This document shows positions 49,516 through 59,382 of a stretch of 64,000 bases of DNA, in pieces. Both the position numbers and the translations under genes were made by a program. The notes beneath the pieces were generated by a model. That model was not told the DNA's origin, made no database searches, and worked only from the letters and a program-made list of their open reading frames with translations. The number at the start of each line of letters is the position of its first letter. Within the stretch, counting starts at the first letter, position 1. Source of the stretch: Lentimicrobiaceae bacterium (lineage in GTDB: Bacteria; Bacteroidota; Bacteroidia; Bacteroidales; F082); contig SUWU01000008.1 of the NCBI GenBank assembly GCA_015061295.1, positions 1 through 64,000 of the forward strand, written 5' to 3'.

Positions 49516-51628
49516 TCCTAAAACTGATGTCCTCCGTAGAGTATATGGTCTGTATGTCTTGATTGTGATATTTGCATTGGCGATAATAGCGAATATCTTG
49601 ATAATCCAGATTAGAGATAAAGAGGAACTCGAGGAATACGCTGAGAAGAATGAGCTGAAAGTGAGGGAAGAGACTGCGTTTAGAGGTAATGTATTTTCTA
49701 ATGACGGCTCTCTCTTGGCTACTTCGGTGCCTGTTTATAACATACGCTTCGATGCTACGGCTCCTAATGAGGAACTGTTTAATAATAATGTGAAGGCGTT
49801 GGCTGATAGCCTTAGTCGTATCTTCAAGGATAAGTCGAAGAAAAACTATGAGAAGATGTTGCGTAAGGCGAGGGATAATAAACAGAAATATGTTAAAATC
49901 GCCAACAAAGTCTCGATGGGTGATTTGAAGAGATTGAAGACGTTCCCTATCTTTAAGGAAGGACAATATAAAGGTGGTATTATTGCGGAGAAAAGCTACG
50001 CCCGGAAGTTGCCTTATGGTAAGTTGGCAGCGAGGACGATAGGTTATGTGAGAGAGAGTGCTGATGTATATGTCGGTCTTGAAGGTGCTTTTAATGAAAG
50101 TCTTAAAGGTAAGCATGGACGACAGATGGTGAGGAAACTCAGCGGTGGTTATTGGATGCCAATACCTTCATCGGAGAATGTGGAGCCTAAGAATGGCGAC
50201 GATATATATACATCGATAGATATAGATATTCAAGATGTGGCTGAAAGCGCTTTGGAAAAGTGCCTGATAGATAATGATGCTTTGCAAGGTTGTGTCGTGT
50301 TGATGGATGTGAAGTCGGGATTTGTAGAAGTGATGGCGTCGCTGAGTTATAATGAGAAATCATCTGAATATGAGGAAGAATACAACTTCGCTCTGCGTCA
50401 TAATGTGGAACCTGGTTCTACATTCAAGGCTCTGACGATGATAACACTCATGGAAAATGATCCTAACTTCAACGTAGATGGAAAGCTACACCTTGGTAAG
50501 ACAGATATGAAGAAATTTTACGGACGACAGATGCGTGACTCTCATATCGTTACTGATGATAATGGATATACTACAATACGTAATGCCTTCGAACAGTCGT
50601 CGAATATAGCTTTTGCTACCTTGGTGGATGAGACGTTTAAAAATAATCCTGATAGATTTATAGAACTTATTTATCAGACTAAGATACATGAGCCTTTAAA
50701 TCTTGATATCAAAGGTGAGGCAAAGCCTGACATTAAAACGACTAAAGATAAGAGATGGTCGAAGCTGTCGCTTCCGTGGATGTCGATTGGTTATGAGGTG
50801 CTTCTTACTCCGATTCAAATCCTTACCTTGTATAATGCTATCGCCAACGATGGTGTGATGGTGAAACCTCAGTTTGTGAAAGAGATACGTCATGGTAATG
50901 AGGTGAAACAGGTATTTGATACCATAGTCATCAATGAGCGTATAGCATCGGCAGAGACAATATCAACTTTGAAATCCTTGCTCGAAGGCGTGGTGAAAAA
51001 TGGTACAGCAAAAGCTCTTAACAAACTCGGCTTCTCTGTGGCAGGAAAGACAGGAACAGCTCAGATATCACAAGGTAAGGCTGGTTATAATAAGAAGAAT
51101 TATACTGCCACTTTCGTGGGATATTTCCCTGCCGACAACCCGAAGTATTCATGTATTATAGTGGTGAGTAACCCTCGCGGCGGAAGGTATTACGGTAGCT
51201 CGGTGTCGGCTCCTGTGTTTAAAGAGATAGCAGAGAGAGTATATGCTACTAAACTGTGCTTCGATGAGGAACAGAGAGAATATCAATATGATGACAGTAC
51301 CTTTACAAAGGCGTCGATGGTATATTATGATGATTTCGTGAGCTACTGTAACGAGAACGATAGATCGTTTGTTAGCAACGCTAAAAATGAAGAATGGGTA
51401 AAGGTGTCGATAGTTAATAATGAGACGGTGCTGAATGATGTCGCCATCGAAGAGGGTGTGGTGCCAGATGTTAAAGGGATGAATGTTACAGATGCTGTCT
51501 CACTGTTGGAGACGATGGGTTGGGATGTGGATTTCAATGGATTTGGAAAGGTGAAGTCGCAGTCGGTACAAGCAGGAACAGAACTAACCAAAGGAAAGAC
51601 AATAAGATTAACACTGAGTAGAAAATGA
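49508..51628 (+). CDS. ftsI: Septal penicillin-binding protein (transpeptidase) with PASTA domain
   Basis: 706 residues from ATG 49508. That start follows GGAGAAAGGAGGTGG, one of the few good Shine-Dalgarno sites here; the TTG at 49487 lies before it. One N-terminal helix (LYVLIVIFALAIIANIL), a PBP dimer region, then the transpeptidase domain: SxxK as EPGSTFKAL, SxN as SSNIA, and KTG as AGKTGTAQ. A C-terminal PASTA domain (VPDVKGMNVTDAVSLLETMG) ends the protein, usual for Bacteroidota. It cross-links septal peptidoglycan together with FtsW. Confidence 0.95.
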   Translation: MIDPKTDVLRRVYGLYVLIVIFALAIIANILIIQIRDKEELEEYAEKNELKVREETAFRGNVFSNDGSLLATSVPVYNIRFDATAPNEELFNNNVKALADSLSRIFKDKSKKNYEKMLRKARDNKQKYVKIANKVSMGDLKRLKTFPIFKEGQYKGGIIAEKSYARKLPYGKLAARTIGYVRESADVYVGLEGAFNESLKGKHGRQMVRKLSGGYWMPIPSSENVEPKNGDDIYTSIDIDIQDVAESALEKCLIDNDALQGCVVLMDVKSGFVEVMASLSYNEKSSEYEEEYNFALRHNVEPGSTFKALTMITLMENDPNFNVDGKLHLGKTDMKKFYGRQMRDSHIVTDDNGYTTIRNAFEQSSNIAFATLVDETFKNNPDRFIELIYQTKIHEPLNLDIKGEAKPDIKTTKDKRWSKLSLPWMSIGYEVLLTPIQILTLYNAIANDGVMVKPQFVKEIRHGNEVKQVFDTIVINERIASAETISTLKSLLEGVVKNGTAKALNKLGFSVAGKTGTAQISQGKAGYNKKNYTATFVGYFPADNPKYSCIIVVSNPRGGRYYGSSVSAPVFKEIAERVYATKLCFDEEQREYQYDDSTFTKASMVYYDDFVSYCNENDRSFVSNAKNEEWVKVSIVNNETVLNDVAIEEGVVPDVKGMNVTDAVSLLETMGWDVDFNGFGKVKSQSVQAGTELTKGKTIRLTLSRK

Positions 51629-53082
51629 AGAAGATAAACGATATATTAAGGAATTGTGTCGTCACTGAAGTGGTTGGTGACAACGATAGATGTGTCTCTG
51701 CCTTGACTTTCGATTCGAGAAAGTGTGCCGACAATGTGGCGTTCTTCGCGTTGAGAGGTACGCAAGTAGATGGCCATGATTTTATCGATAAGGCTGTCGG
51801 ACTTGGAGCTAAGGTGGTGGTGTGTGAAAAGACACCAGATGTTATAAATGATGATGTCACATATTATGTCGTGGAAGATAGTGCTAAAGCCTTGGGTTAT
51901 GCTGCCTCAGAGTTTTATGATAGACCCTCGGAGAAACTACATCTTGTTGGTGTGACGGGTACTAATGGTAAGACAACGATAGCCACTCTGTTGTATCGTC
52001 TCTTCTTTAATGCAGGTTATCCATGCGGACTGCTGTCAACGATAGAGAATAGAGTTAATAACTTGGTGGTGCCTTCTACCCATACCACAGGCGATCAGTT
52101 GCAAATAAACGAGATGCTGAGTAAGATGGTTGATGCTGGTTGTGAATATGCCTTTATGGAAGTTAGTTCTCATGCAGTGGCACAAGATCGTATCGCAGGA
52201 TTACATTTTGCAGGTGGTATTTTTACTAATTTAACACACGACCATCTCGACTATCACAAGACTGTAGCGGCATATCGCGATGCAAAAAAGAAATTCTTCG
52301 ACAACCTTCCGGCTTCAGCATTCGCTCTCACTAATATCGATGATAGAAATGGAATGATGATGCTTCAAAATACTAAGGCAGCCAAGAAGACATATTCTCT
52401 ACGTACCGATGCCGACTTTAAAGGCGTGGTGTTAGAGAGTTACTTCGATGGCATGGAGTTGAAGATAAATAGAAATAACGTATCGACATTCTTAGTTGGA
52501 AAGTTTAACGTAAGTAACCTTCTCGCTATCTATGGAGCAGCCTCGCTCTTGGGAATGTCTGATGATGATCTGTTGAAGGAGATAAGTAATCTGCATAGCG
52601 CACCAGGACGTTTTCAGATGGTACATTCTAATTCTGGTATCGTCGGTATCGTGGATTATGCTCATACTCCTGATGCCTTGAAGAATGTCCTTGACACTAT
52701 CAATGAGATAAGAACTCATAATGAGACTCTCATAACAGTGGTGGGCGCTGGTGGTAACAGAGATGCTGCTAAGAGACCTGAGATGGCAGCAGTGGCAGTG
52801 TCGAAAAGTGATAGACTTATACTTACAAGCGATAATCCGCGTAACGAAGAACCAGAAGAGATAATAAGACAGATGAGAGAAGGCGTGGGTGGAGAGTATT
52901 ATAGCAGAGTGCTGAGTATAACAGATAGAAGAGAGGCGATAAGAACGGCAGTGGCACTCGCTAAGAAAGGTGATATTATCCTTGTGGCAGGAAAAGGTCA
53001 TGAAGATTATCAGGAGATAAGAGGAGTGAAATATCATTTTGATGATGTTGAAGAACTGACAAAAGCATTGAATGAGAAATAA
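51625..53082 (+). CDS. murE: UDP-MurNAc-tripeptide synthetase (meso-DAP adding)
   Basis: 485 residues. The N-terminal domain binds the nucleotide, the central domain has the P-loop GVTGTNGKTTI, MEVSSHAVAQDR and HDHLDYHKT, and the C-terminal domain has SDNPRNEEP, the signature for meso-diaminopimelate as substrate (Lys enzymes have a different motif). It overlaps ftsI by 4 bases (ATGA). It ends with GKGHEDYQ, which is normal. Confidence 0.96.
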   Translation: MKKINDILRNCVVTEVVGDNDRCVSALTFDSRKCADNVAFFALRGTQVDGHDFIDKAVGLGAKVVVCEKTPDVINDDVTYYVVEDSAKALGYAASEFYDRPSEKLHLVGVTGTNGKTTIATLLYRLFFNAGYPCGLLSTIENRVNNLVVPSTHTTGDQLQINEMLSKMVDAGCEYAFMEVSSHAVAQDRIAGLHFAGGIFTNLTHDHLDYHKTVAAYRDAKKKFFDNLPASAFALTNIDDRNGMMMLQNTKAAKKTYSLRTDADFKGVVLESYFDGMELKINRNNVSTFLVGKFNVSNLLAIYGAASLLGMSDDDLLKEISNLHSAPGRFQMVHSNSGIVGIVDYAHTPDALKNVLDTINEIRTHNETLITVVGAGGNRDAAKRPEMAAVAVSKSDRLILTSDNPRNEEPEEIIRQMREGVGGEYYSRVLSITDRREAIRTAVALAKKGDIILVAGKGHEDYQEIRGVKYHFDDVEELTKALNEK

Positions 53083-53098
53083 ATAAAAAATAATAACG

Positions 53099-54379
53099 AT
53101 GTTGTACTATTTATTTGAATATCTTGATAACTGTTGTGATGTGCCTGGCGCTGGTATGTTTACATACGTCAGTTTTAGGGCTATTTTCGCTATTATTGTA
53201 TCGTTGATAGTGTCGATATGGTTTGGTAAGCTCTTTATCAGGATGTTGAAGAGACGTAATATCTCAGAGACACAACGCGACGAAAGTATCGACCCATTTA
53301 ACACACAGAAAAAAGGCGTGCCGACGATGGGCGGCATCATAATAATAGTGTCGATACTCGTACCTTGTCTCCTCATCGGTAAACTGAAAAATACTTATAT
53401 GATACTGATGATAGTCACTACTGTAATACTCGGTGTTATAGGTTTTGCTGATGATTATATCAAGACGTTTAAGAAGAATAAAGAAGGCTTGAAGGGATGG
53501 TATAAGGTGTTTGGACAAGTGCTGCTAGGACTTATCGTTGGCTTGACGCTGCGTTTTAGTCCAGAAGTGGTGATGAATGAGAGAGTTGATATAAAGATAG
53601 AAGATAACAAGGAGGTTGTTGTCAAGACTCCTGACGTGAAATCGACGAGGACGACAATACCATTCTTTAAAAACAATAACCTGAATTACGCTGATATTTT
53701 TAACTTCCTTGGGGAACCTTATAAATATTGGGCAGGCTGGATCTTCTTCGTGATAGTCACTGTCTTTGTTGTGACAGCAGTGTCTAATGGCTCTAACCTC
53801 AACGATGGTATGGACGGCATGGCAGCAGGTAATTCGTCTATCATGGGGGTGGCTATAGGAATATTAGCTTATGTGTCGAGTAATGCAGTGATGGCTGATT
53901 ATCTCAATATTATGTTTATACCAGGAAGTGAAGAGGTCGTTGTGTTTATGTGTGCTTTCGTAGGAGCTTTGATAGGATTCCTATGGTATAACTCATATCC
54001 GGCGCAGATCTTCATGGGCGACACGGGAAGCCTCACCATAGGCGGCATCATAGCAGTGTCGGCTGTGATAATACATAAAGAACTGCTGCTGCCTGTGATA
54101 TGCGGAGTGTTCTTGTGGGAGAGTGTCTCTGTGATATTACAACGTTTCTATTATAAAATGGGAAAGAGAAAAGGTGTTAAACAACGTCTGTGGAAAAGAA
54201 CCCCGATACATGACCATTATAGAACATCGTTGTCGCAGGTACAGGAAAACTCACCGGGATGTAAGGTTATGTTCAAAGGCTCTTCTCAGCTTTATCATGA
54301 AACGAAGATAACATTCCGCTTCTGGATCGTGAGTATCATGCTCGCAGCAATAGCAATATTGACATTGAAGATTAGATGA
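53099..54379 (+). CDS. mraY: Phospho-MurNAc-pentapeptide translocase
   Basis: 426 residues, about ten membrane helices. It transfers phospho-MurNAc-pentapeptide onto undecaprenyl phosphate to give lipid I. Motifs: KKGVPTMGGIII, IGFADDYIK (the DDxxK motif), SNGSNLNDGMDGMAAG, FMGDTGSLTIGG, and RTPIHDHYR with the catalytic-site His residues. A segment of about 60 residues between helices (NERVDIKIEDNKEVVVKTPD) is typical in Bacteroidota. The gene ends 38 bases before the MurD fragment. Confidence 0.96.
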   Translation: MLYYLFEYLDNCCDVPGAGMFTYVSFRAIFAIIVSLIVSIWFGKLFIRMLKRRNISETQRDESIDPFNTQKKGVPTMGGIIIIVSILVPCLLIGKLKNTYMILMIVTTVILGVIGFADDYIKTFKKNKEGLKGWYKVFGQVLLGLIVGLTLRFSPEVVMNERVDIKIEDNKEVVVKTPDVKSTRTTIPFFKNNNLNYADIFNFLGEPYKYWAGWIFFVIVTVFVVTAVSNGSNLNDGMDGMAAGNSSIMGVAIGILAYVSSNAVMADYLNIMFIPGSEEVVVFMCAFVGALIGFLWYNSYPAQIFMGDTGSLTIGGIIAVSAVIIHKELLLPVICGVFLWESVSVILQRFYYKMGKRKGVKQRLWKRTPIHDHYRTSLSQVQENSPGCKVMFKGSSQLYHETKITFRFWIVSIMLAAIAILTLKIR

Positions 54380-54415
54380 TAAATATTTATAAATTATACG
54401 TTGAAAATTAGATTA
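54362..54415. repeat. 18-bp direct repeat around the murD truncation
   Basis: acattgaagattagatga (54362-54379, the end of mraY) and acgttgaaaattagatta (54398-54415, just before the MurD fragment) match at 15 of 18 bases. It may mark a past deletion or duplication. Confidence 0.5.
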
Positions 54416-54417
54416 TT

Positions 54418-54966
54418 ATGACATTAGAACAATTGGCAAGACAGGGTAGAAGACAAGCATCGATGACGACAGCTATGACAGTCACATCTATGATGCATCA
54501 GATTAGAAAGGAGAGTATCAAACAGGCGTTCTCCGACTTCGAGAATGTGAGATATAGATATGAACTCGTTAATGTCATAGGAGGAGTGTCGTATTACGAC
54601 GACTCTGCCGCACGCTCCAACGAGGCTACCTGGTTCTCTTTCAATAACCTCGGAGAAAATGTTATCTGGATTACTTATGCCGATAACATCGACTGTGATG
54701 AGCTTATACCTCAGGTGAAGAAATATGTCAAAGCAGTGATATGTCTCGGTAATAGAAAAGAAAGATTTCATTCGGTATATGATAACATACTGAAAGATAA
54801 TATCGTCGATTGCGATAATATAGACGACGCGGTGAGGAAAGCTTCTAAGATGGCTGTCGATGGCGATAGCGTGATGTTCTCTCCTGCTTGTAATGTGAAC
54901 GATGGATTTGTATGTTTCAACGAAAGAGGAGATTACTTTAAACAATGTGTTAAATCTTTGATGTAA
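54418..54966 (+). CDS. Stand-alone C-terminal MurD domain, probably not an active ligase
   Basis: 182 residues at the place of murD. It matches only the last third of MurD: IRKESIKQAFSDFENVRYRYELV, YYDDSAARSNEATW, then DGDSVMFSPACNVNDGFVCF and ERGDYFKQ. MurD normally has about 440-450 residues; the N-terminal UDP-MurNAc-Ala domain and the P-loop domain are absent, and only 38 bases of noncoding DNA separate it from mraY. Within what remains, the Lys of NDSKATN is Ala64 and the Ser of SPACAS is Val160, both known D-Glu/phosphate-site residues; Arg47 and Phe167 remain. The frame has no stops, so the protein is probably made. A full murD must be elsewhere. Confidence 0.85.
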   Translation: MTLEQLARQGRRQASMTTAMTVTSMMHQIRKESIKQAFSDFENVRYRYELVNVIGGVSYYDDSAARSNEATWFSFNNLGENVIWITYADNIDCDELIPQVKKYVKAVICLGNRKERFHSVYDNILKDNIVDCDNIDDAVRKASKMAVDGDSVMFSPACNVNDGFVCFNERGDYFKQCVKSLM

Positions 54967-54970
54967 TCAT

Positions 54971-56167
54971 ATGAAGACTTTTAATAAGATATTTCAAGGC
55001 GATAGAGTCATATGGATAGTGGTGGCATTCCTCTCGTTAATGTCGCTTCTCGCTGTATATAGTGCGACAGGTACTTTGGCTCAGACACGTCATGATGGAA
55101 ACAATACTTTCGTACTTCTGAGTCATGCTGCTACATTGGCTGTTGGACTTGTGGCTATGTATGTGGCACATCGCGTGAAATATACTTATTATTCTGTCTT
55201 GTTGAGATTGGCATTCTTCGTGTCGGTGCCTCTCTTGGCATATACTACGTTTAAAGGAGTGGATCTTAACAATGCGCAACGTGTCGTTGAGATCTTCGGA
55301 GTGTCATTCCAGTCGAGCGACTTGGCTAAGGTGGCTCTGATAGGCTACCTGGCACGTATGCTGACGATAAAACAAGATGAGATCAAAGACTTTAAAAATG
55401 CCTTCGTGCCACTGATGCTTCCTGTCTTGCTGATAGTGGGACTCATACTTCCAGAAAACTTATCTACCGCAGCAATATTATTCGTATGTAGTATAGCACT
55501 TCTCTTTGTAGGTAGAATCAACTTGAAATATCTAGCCATGTTTATGTTGATAGGTATATTTGCGTTGACGTTATATATTGTTATAGTGATGAATGTGGCG
55601 GAAGATACTGGTAGAACACATACGTGGATTAATCGTATAGAACGTTTTATAAGTCCTTCAGAAGAAGAGTTGGAAGAAGGCATCGTCATCACCGACGAGA
55701 ACTATCAGACGATGCACGCCAAGATTGCTGTAGCCAGCGGAGGTATCTTCGGTAAAGCTCCAGGGAGAAGCACCCAACGTAATCTGTTGCCTCACCCTTA
55801 CTCTGACTTTATCTTCGCGATAATAGTGGAAGAATATGGATTGGCAGGAGGCGTCTTCGTGATAATGATGTATCTGATATTGTTGTATAGAGCTATAGCT
55901 ATCATGGTGGCGATACCACAGTCGTTTGGTGGCTTCCTGTCGTTTGGATTGGCGTTTCTCCTCGTGATGCAGGCGATGATAAATATGGGTGTAGCGGTGG
56001 GACTGCTGCCTGTCACAGGACAGCCTCTGCCTTTGGTGAGTAAGGGCGGAACATCGATGTTGTTTACAGGAATTTCCATAGGGATAATATTAAGTGTGTC
56101 GAAAGAAGTTAACAAGATAAAAGAAAAAAGAGATGAACTCAAACCTGCAACCGAGAGTGATAGTTAG
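54971..56167 (+). CDS. ftsW: Septal peptidoglycan glycosyltransferase FtsW
   Basis: 398 residues, about ten membrane helices of the SEDS family. It polymerises lipid II into glycan strands at the septum with FtsI. Motifs: GVDLNNAQRVVEIFGVSFQSS (around the catalytic Arg-Asp region), the long periplasmic loop with KIAVASGGIFGKAPGRST, and the C-terminal GVAVGLLPVTGQPLPLVSKGGT. It starts 4 bases after the MurD fragment and overlaps murG by 35 bases. Confidence 0.95.
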   Translation: MKTFNKIFQGDRVIWIVVAFLSLMSLLAVYSATGTLAQTRHDGNNTFVLLSHAATLAVGLVAMYVAHRVKYTYYSVLLRLAFFVSVPLLAYTTFKGVDLNNAQRVVEIFGVSFQSSDLAKVALIGYLARMLTIKQDEIKDFKNAFVPLMLPVLLIVGLILPENLSTAAILFVCSIALLFVGRINLKYLAMFMLIGIFALTLYIVIVMNVAEDTGRTHTWINRIERFISPSEEELEEGIVITDENYQTMHAKIAVASGGIFGKAPGRSTQRNLLPHPYSDFIFAIIVEEYGLAGGVFVIMMYLILLYRAIAIMVAIPQSFGGFLSFGLAFLLVMQAMINMGVAVGLLPVTGQPLPLVSKGGTSMLFTGISIGIILSVSKEVNKIKEKRDELKPATESDS

Positions 56168-57251
56168 TGGCGGTGGAACAGGAGGTCATATCTTTCCTGC
56201 CATAGCTATAGCTGATGCCCTGAAGAAACGTTTTCCTCAGGCTGAGATTTTATTTGTTGGAGCCAAAGATCGTATGGAGATGGATAGGGTGCCTAAGGCT
56301 GGCTATCCAATAGAAGGACTGTGGATTAGTGGTTTTAAAAGAGAACTGTCGTTAGATAACCTCAGCTTCCCTTTTAAACTCATAAGCAGTATGTGTAAGG
56401 CAAGGAAGATATTGAAACGCTTCAAACCTGATGTGGTGATAGGTGTAGGTGGATTTGCTAGTGGACCAACAATGAAGATGGCTGCTTCGATGGGAATACC
56501 TATCGTGATACAAGAACAGAACTCTTTTCCAGGCGTGACGAATAAGATGGTGGCAAAGAAAGCCGCTAAGATATGTGTGGCATATAATAATATGGATAAG
56601 TGGTTTCCTAATGATAGGATAGTGTTGACAGGAAATCCTTTGAGAAATAATATAAAACCATTGGATGGTAAAAGAGATGAGAGTGTAGCGTTCTTTGGTC
56701 TTGACCCTAATAAAAAAGTGATACTGCTCGTGGGTGGAAGTCAAGGCGCTCTCGGAATCAACAAAGGTATATCAGCTCAGCTGAAGTCGTTCAACGATAA
56801 CGATTATCAGATGATATGGCAGACAGGAAAGTTCTATTATGATAAGGCAATGCAGGAGGTTAAAGATAACGACCTCCAAGATAGGATAAAATGTACAGTG
56901 TTCATCGATAGGATGGATCTCGCCTATGCTGCTGCTGATGTGGTGATATCACGTGCAGGAGCTATGTCTATCTCTGAGCTGTCGTTGCTTAATAAGGCTG
57001 TGGTGTTCGTGCCACTACCGACGGCGGCAGAAGACCATCAGACGAAAAATGCAATGAGTCTCGTTGATGCTGAGGCTGCTATGATAGTGAGAAATGATGA
57101 GACAGAAACGAGACTGCTTCCAACAGTGTTCAACTTGTTGACAGATGATGAGAAACAAAATAAGATGAGAGATAATATAGTGGCTTTTGCTAAACCCAAT
57201 GCGGCGGAAGATATTGTGGATCAGATAGAGTTAATCTTGAATAAAAAATAA
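56133..57251 (+). CDS. murG: Lipid II synthase MurG
   Basis: 372 residues. Adds GlcNAc from UDP-GlcNAc to lipid I at the inner face of the membrane. The Gly-rich loop VSGGGTGGHIFPAIAIA, the second IGVGGFASGPTMKMA, VIQEQNSFPGVTNK and the donor site LVGGSQGALGINKG and PLPTAAEDHQTKNA are present. The start overlaps the end of ftsW. An ATG at 56133 gives a short N-terminus of seven residues before VIVSGG, which is normal. Confidence 0.96.
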   Translation: MNSNLQPRVIVSGGGTGGHIFPAIAIADALKKRFPQAEILFVGAKDRMEMDRVPKAGYPIEGLWISGFKRELSLDNLSFPFKLISSMCKARKILKRFKPDVVIGVGGFASGPTMKMAASMGIPIVIQEQNSFPGVTNKMVAKKAAKICVAYNNMDKWFPNDRIVLTGNPLRNNIKPLDGKRDESVAFFGLDPNKKVILLVGGSQGALGINKGISAQLKSFNDNDYQMIWQTGKFYYDKAMQEVKDNDLQDRIKCTVFIDRMDLAYAAADVVISRAGAMSISELSLLNKAVVFVPLPTAAEDHQTKNAMSLVDAEAAMIVRNDETETRLLPTVFNLLTDDEKQNKMRDNIVAFAKPNAAEDIVDQIELILNKK

Positions 57252-57262
57252 ACTGATAAAAG

Positions 57263-58609
57263 ATGAATGGTTTTGTCGATAATATTTATTTCTTAGGAAT
57301 CGGTGGTATTGGAATGAGTGCCCTCGCTCGTTATTATCATCGTAAAGGTAATAAGGTGTCGGGTTATGACAAGACGCCATCGCCATTGACGAAGAGGTTG
57401 GAAGAAGAAGGCATAGCTATTCATTATGAGGATAATCCAAATCTCATCCCTGATGATATTAATATGGTGATAATAACGCCAGCAATACCATCTGACTCTC
57501 TTGAACTTAATTATCTTCGCGAGAAAGGTATTAAGATGATGAAACGCTCTGAGGTCTTGGGAGAAATATCTAATCACAATAAAAGTGTAGCTGTATCGGG
57601 AACACATGGTAAGACTACGGTGACGGCTTTGATAACACATCTGTTAAGTTATTCTAAGAGAAAGATTTCGGCTTTTGTGGGCGGTATAGCAAGAAACATC
57701 GACAGCAATGTTATTATCGGTGATGAGAACGATGAGTTTGTGGTGATGGAAGCCGATGAGTTTGACCGTTCTTTTTTGCGTCTCAGTCCTTATGTCAGCG
57801 TGGTGACTTCCATCGATGCAGATCATCTCGATATTTATGGAGATACAGCGCATCTTGAAGAAGCCTTTAATCAGTTTGTGGCAAAGACATCGTCTGATGG
57901 GGTGGTGGTGTATAATGCAGCGCTTCCAATAAAGACAGCGTGTAAGTCTATCAGTTATGGCTATGAAGATGCTGATGTGATGCCTAAGAATGTCAAGATA
58001 GAAAATGAGATGACGAAGTTCGATTTGGTGACTAAGGAGGGACTTGTTCTCGGGAGCTATGAGATGAGTCTTTATGGGCGACATAATGTGATGAACGCTA
58101 TGGCTGCTATAATAGTGTCATTGCAGTTAGGTCTCGATATTAGACAGATTAAGGAAGGTCTCGCTACTTTCCTTGGCGTGCAACGTCGTTTCGACATAAG
58201 ATATAGAGATGAGAAAGTGTGTTATATCGACGATTATGCACATCATCCAGAAGAGATAAAGGCATGTCTTAAAGCAGTGCGAGAGATATATCCAAAGAGA
58301 AAGATGACTCTCGTCTTTCAGCCACATCTCTTTACAAGAACACGCGACTTTATGGACGAATTTGCAGAGGCTCTGTCGCTCGCCGATAGCCTCCTCTTGA
58401 TGGAGATATACCCGGCTCGCGAAAAACCGCTACAAGGAATAACATCATCAGAACTGCTGAAAAAAGTGACGTGTCATGAGAAACAGATATGTCAGAAAGA
58501 TGAACTCATCGATACAATAAAAGATCTTAGACCTGAACTGATAATAACAATGGGAGCTGGCGACATCGACAGATTCGTGCCTCAGATAGAATCAATGTTG
58601 AAACAATGA
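57263..58609 (+). CDS. murC: UDP-N-acetylmuramate-L-alanine ligase
   Basis: 448 residues. Adds L-Ala to UDP-MurNAc with ATP. N-terminal FLGIGGIGMSALARYY, P-loop VAVSGTHGKTTVTAL, EADEFDRSFL, SIDADHLDIYG, then the C-terminal YIDDYAHHPEEIKACL and FQPHLFTRTRDFMDEFA. All Mur ligase domains are complete, in contrast to the MurD fragment three genes upstream. It overlaps ftsQ by 4 bases. Confidence 0.96.
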   Translation: MNGFVDNIYFLGIGGIGMSALARYYHRKGNKVSGYDKTPSPLTKRLEEEGIAIHYEDNPNLIPDDINMVIITPAIPSDSLELNYLREKGIKMMKRSEVLGEISNHNKSVAVSGTHGKTTVTALITHLLSYSKRKISAFVGGIARNIDSNVIIGDENDEFVVMEADEFDRSFLRLSPYVSVVTSIDADHLDIYGDTAHLEEAFNQFVAKTSSDGVVVYNAALPIKTACKSISYGYEDADVMPKNVKIENEMTKFDLVTKEGLVLGSYEMSLYGRHNVMNAMAAIIVSLQLGLDIRQIKEGLATFLGVQRRFDIRYRDEKVCYIDDYAHHPEEIKACLKAVREIYPKRKMTLVFQPHLFTRTRDFMDEFAEALSLADSLLLMEIYPAREKPLQGITSSELLKKVTCHEKQICQKDELIDTIKDLRPELIITMGAGDIDRFVPQIESMLKQ

Positions 58610-59382
58610 GAAAGATACTTAACATATTATTGTTGACCCTAACACTGTCGGCGCTGCTGGCTTTGTGCGGATATTATGTATATCAACATTTTACAGATAA
58701 TATCTCCGATGTGGAACTGTCGATAAGCAGAAATAATGAAAAAGGTTTTGTCGATGACATCGCTACCCGACAGGTTATCATGAATATATGTGACACCATT
58801 AATAACAACCAAATATATATGATACCCATCGACTCACTGCGAGATGTGTTGGCGGCAAATCCTTGGACTACAAATGTGGAGGCTTCTATAAATCTTAAAG
58901 GTGTGTTAGATGTTGATATTGAAGAATGTAATCCTGTAATGAGAGTCTATAATATCAATAACAAATCCATATATATTGATAAAGACGGAGGTATATATCC
59001 TGAGAACAGAAATTATACGCCCCATCTGTTGATAGCAAGCGGACACGCTAAGTTTCCTGTAGATAAGTTAGGTAATGTGAACGACTCTGTCTATGCTGAC
59101 ACAGATCTTCCTGAACTATATGAAATAATGATGTCGGTGCTGTCTGATGATTATGCAAGAAATTGCGTGAAACAAGTGTATGTTGATAGAAATAAAAATT
59201 ATATTTTTTCTCTCAATAATACAGATATTTTTGTTATCTTTGGCGATGGCAATAATGCTGATGATAAATTGTTTAAGATGAGACATTTTCTTAAGAAAAT
59301 GCTCGGTAATCCAGAAATAGACAATTATACAAGTATAAATTTAAATTTTAGTAACCAAGTAGTTTGCACCAAGAAGAAATGA
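58606..59382 (+). CDS. ftsQ: Cell division protein FtsQ
   Basis: 258 residues. One N-terminal membrane helix (about 4-26, ILLLTLTLSALLALCGYYVY), then a POTRA-like part with IDSLRDVLAANPWTTNVEASI and the beta domain with LDVDIEECNPVMRVYN. FtsQ bridges early and late division proteins in the periplasm. It overlaps murC (ATGA) and ftsA (ATGA). The sequence is divergent, as usual, so the order in the cluster supports the call. Confidence 0.9.
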   Translation: MRKILNILLLTLTLSALLALCGYYVYQHFTDNISDVELSISRNNEKGFVDDIATRQVIMNICDTINNNQIYMIPIDSLRDVLAANPWTTNVEASINLKGVLDVDIEECNPVMRVYNINNKSIYIDKDGGIYPENRNYTPHLLIASGHAKFPVDKLGNVNDSVYADTDLPELYEIMMSVLSDDYARNCVKQVYVDRNKNYIFSLNNTDIFVIFGDGNNADDKLFKMRHFLKKMLGNPEIDNYTSINLNFSNQVVCTKKK

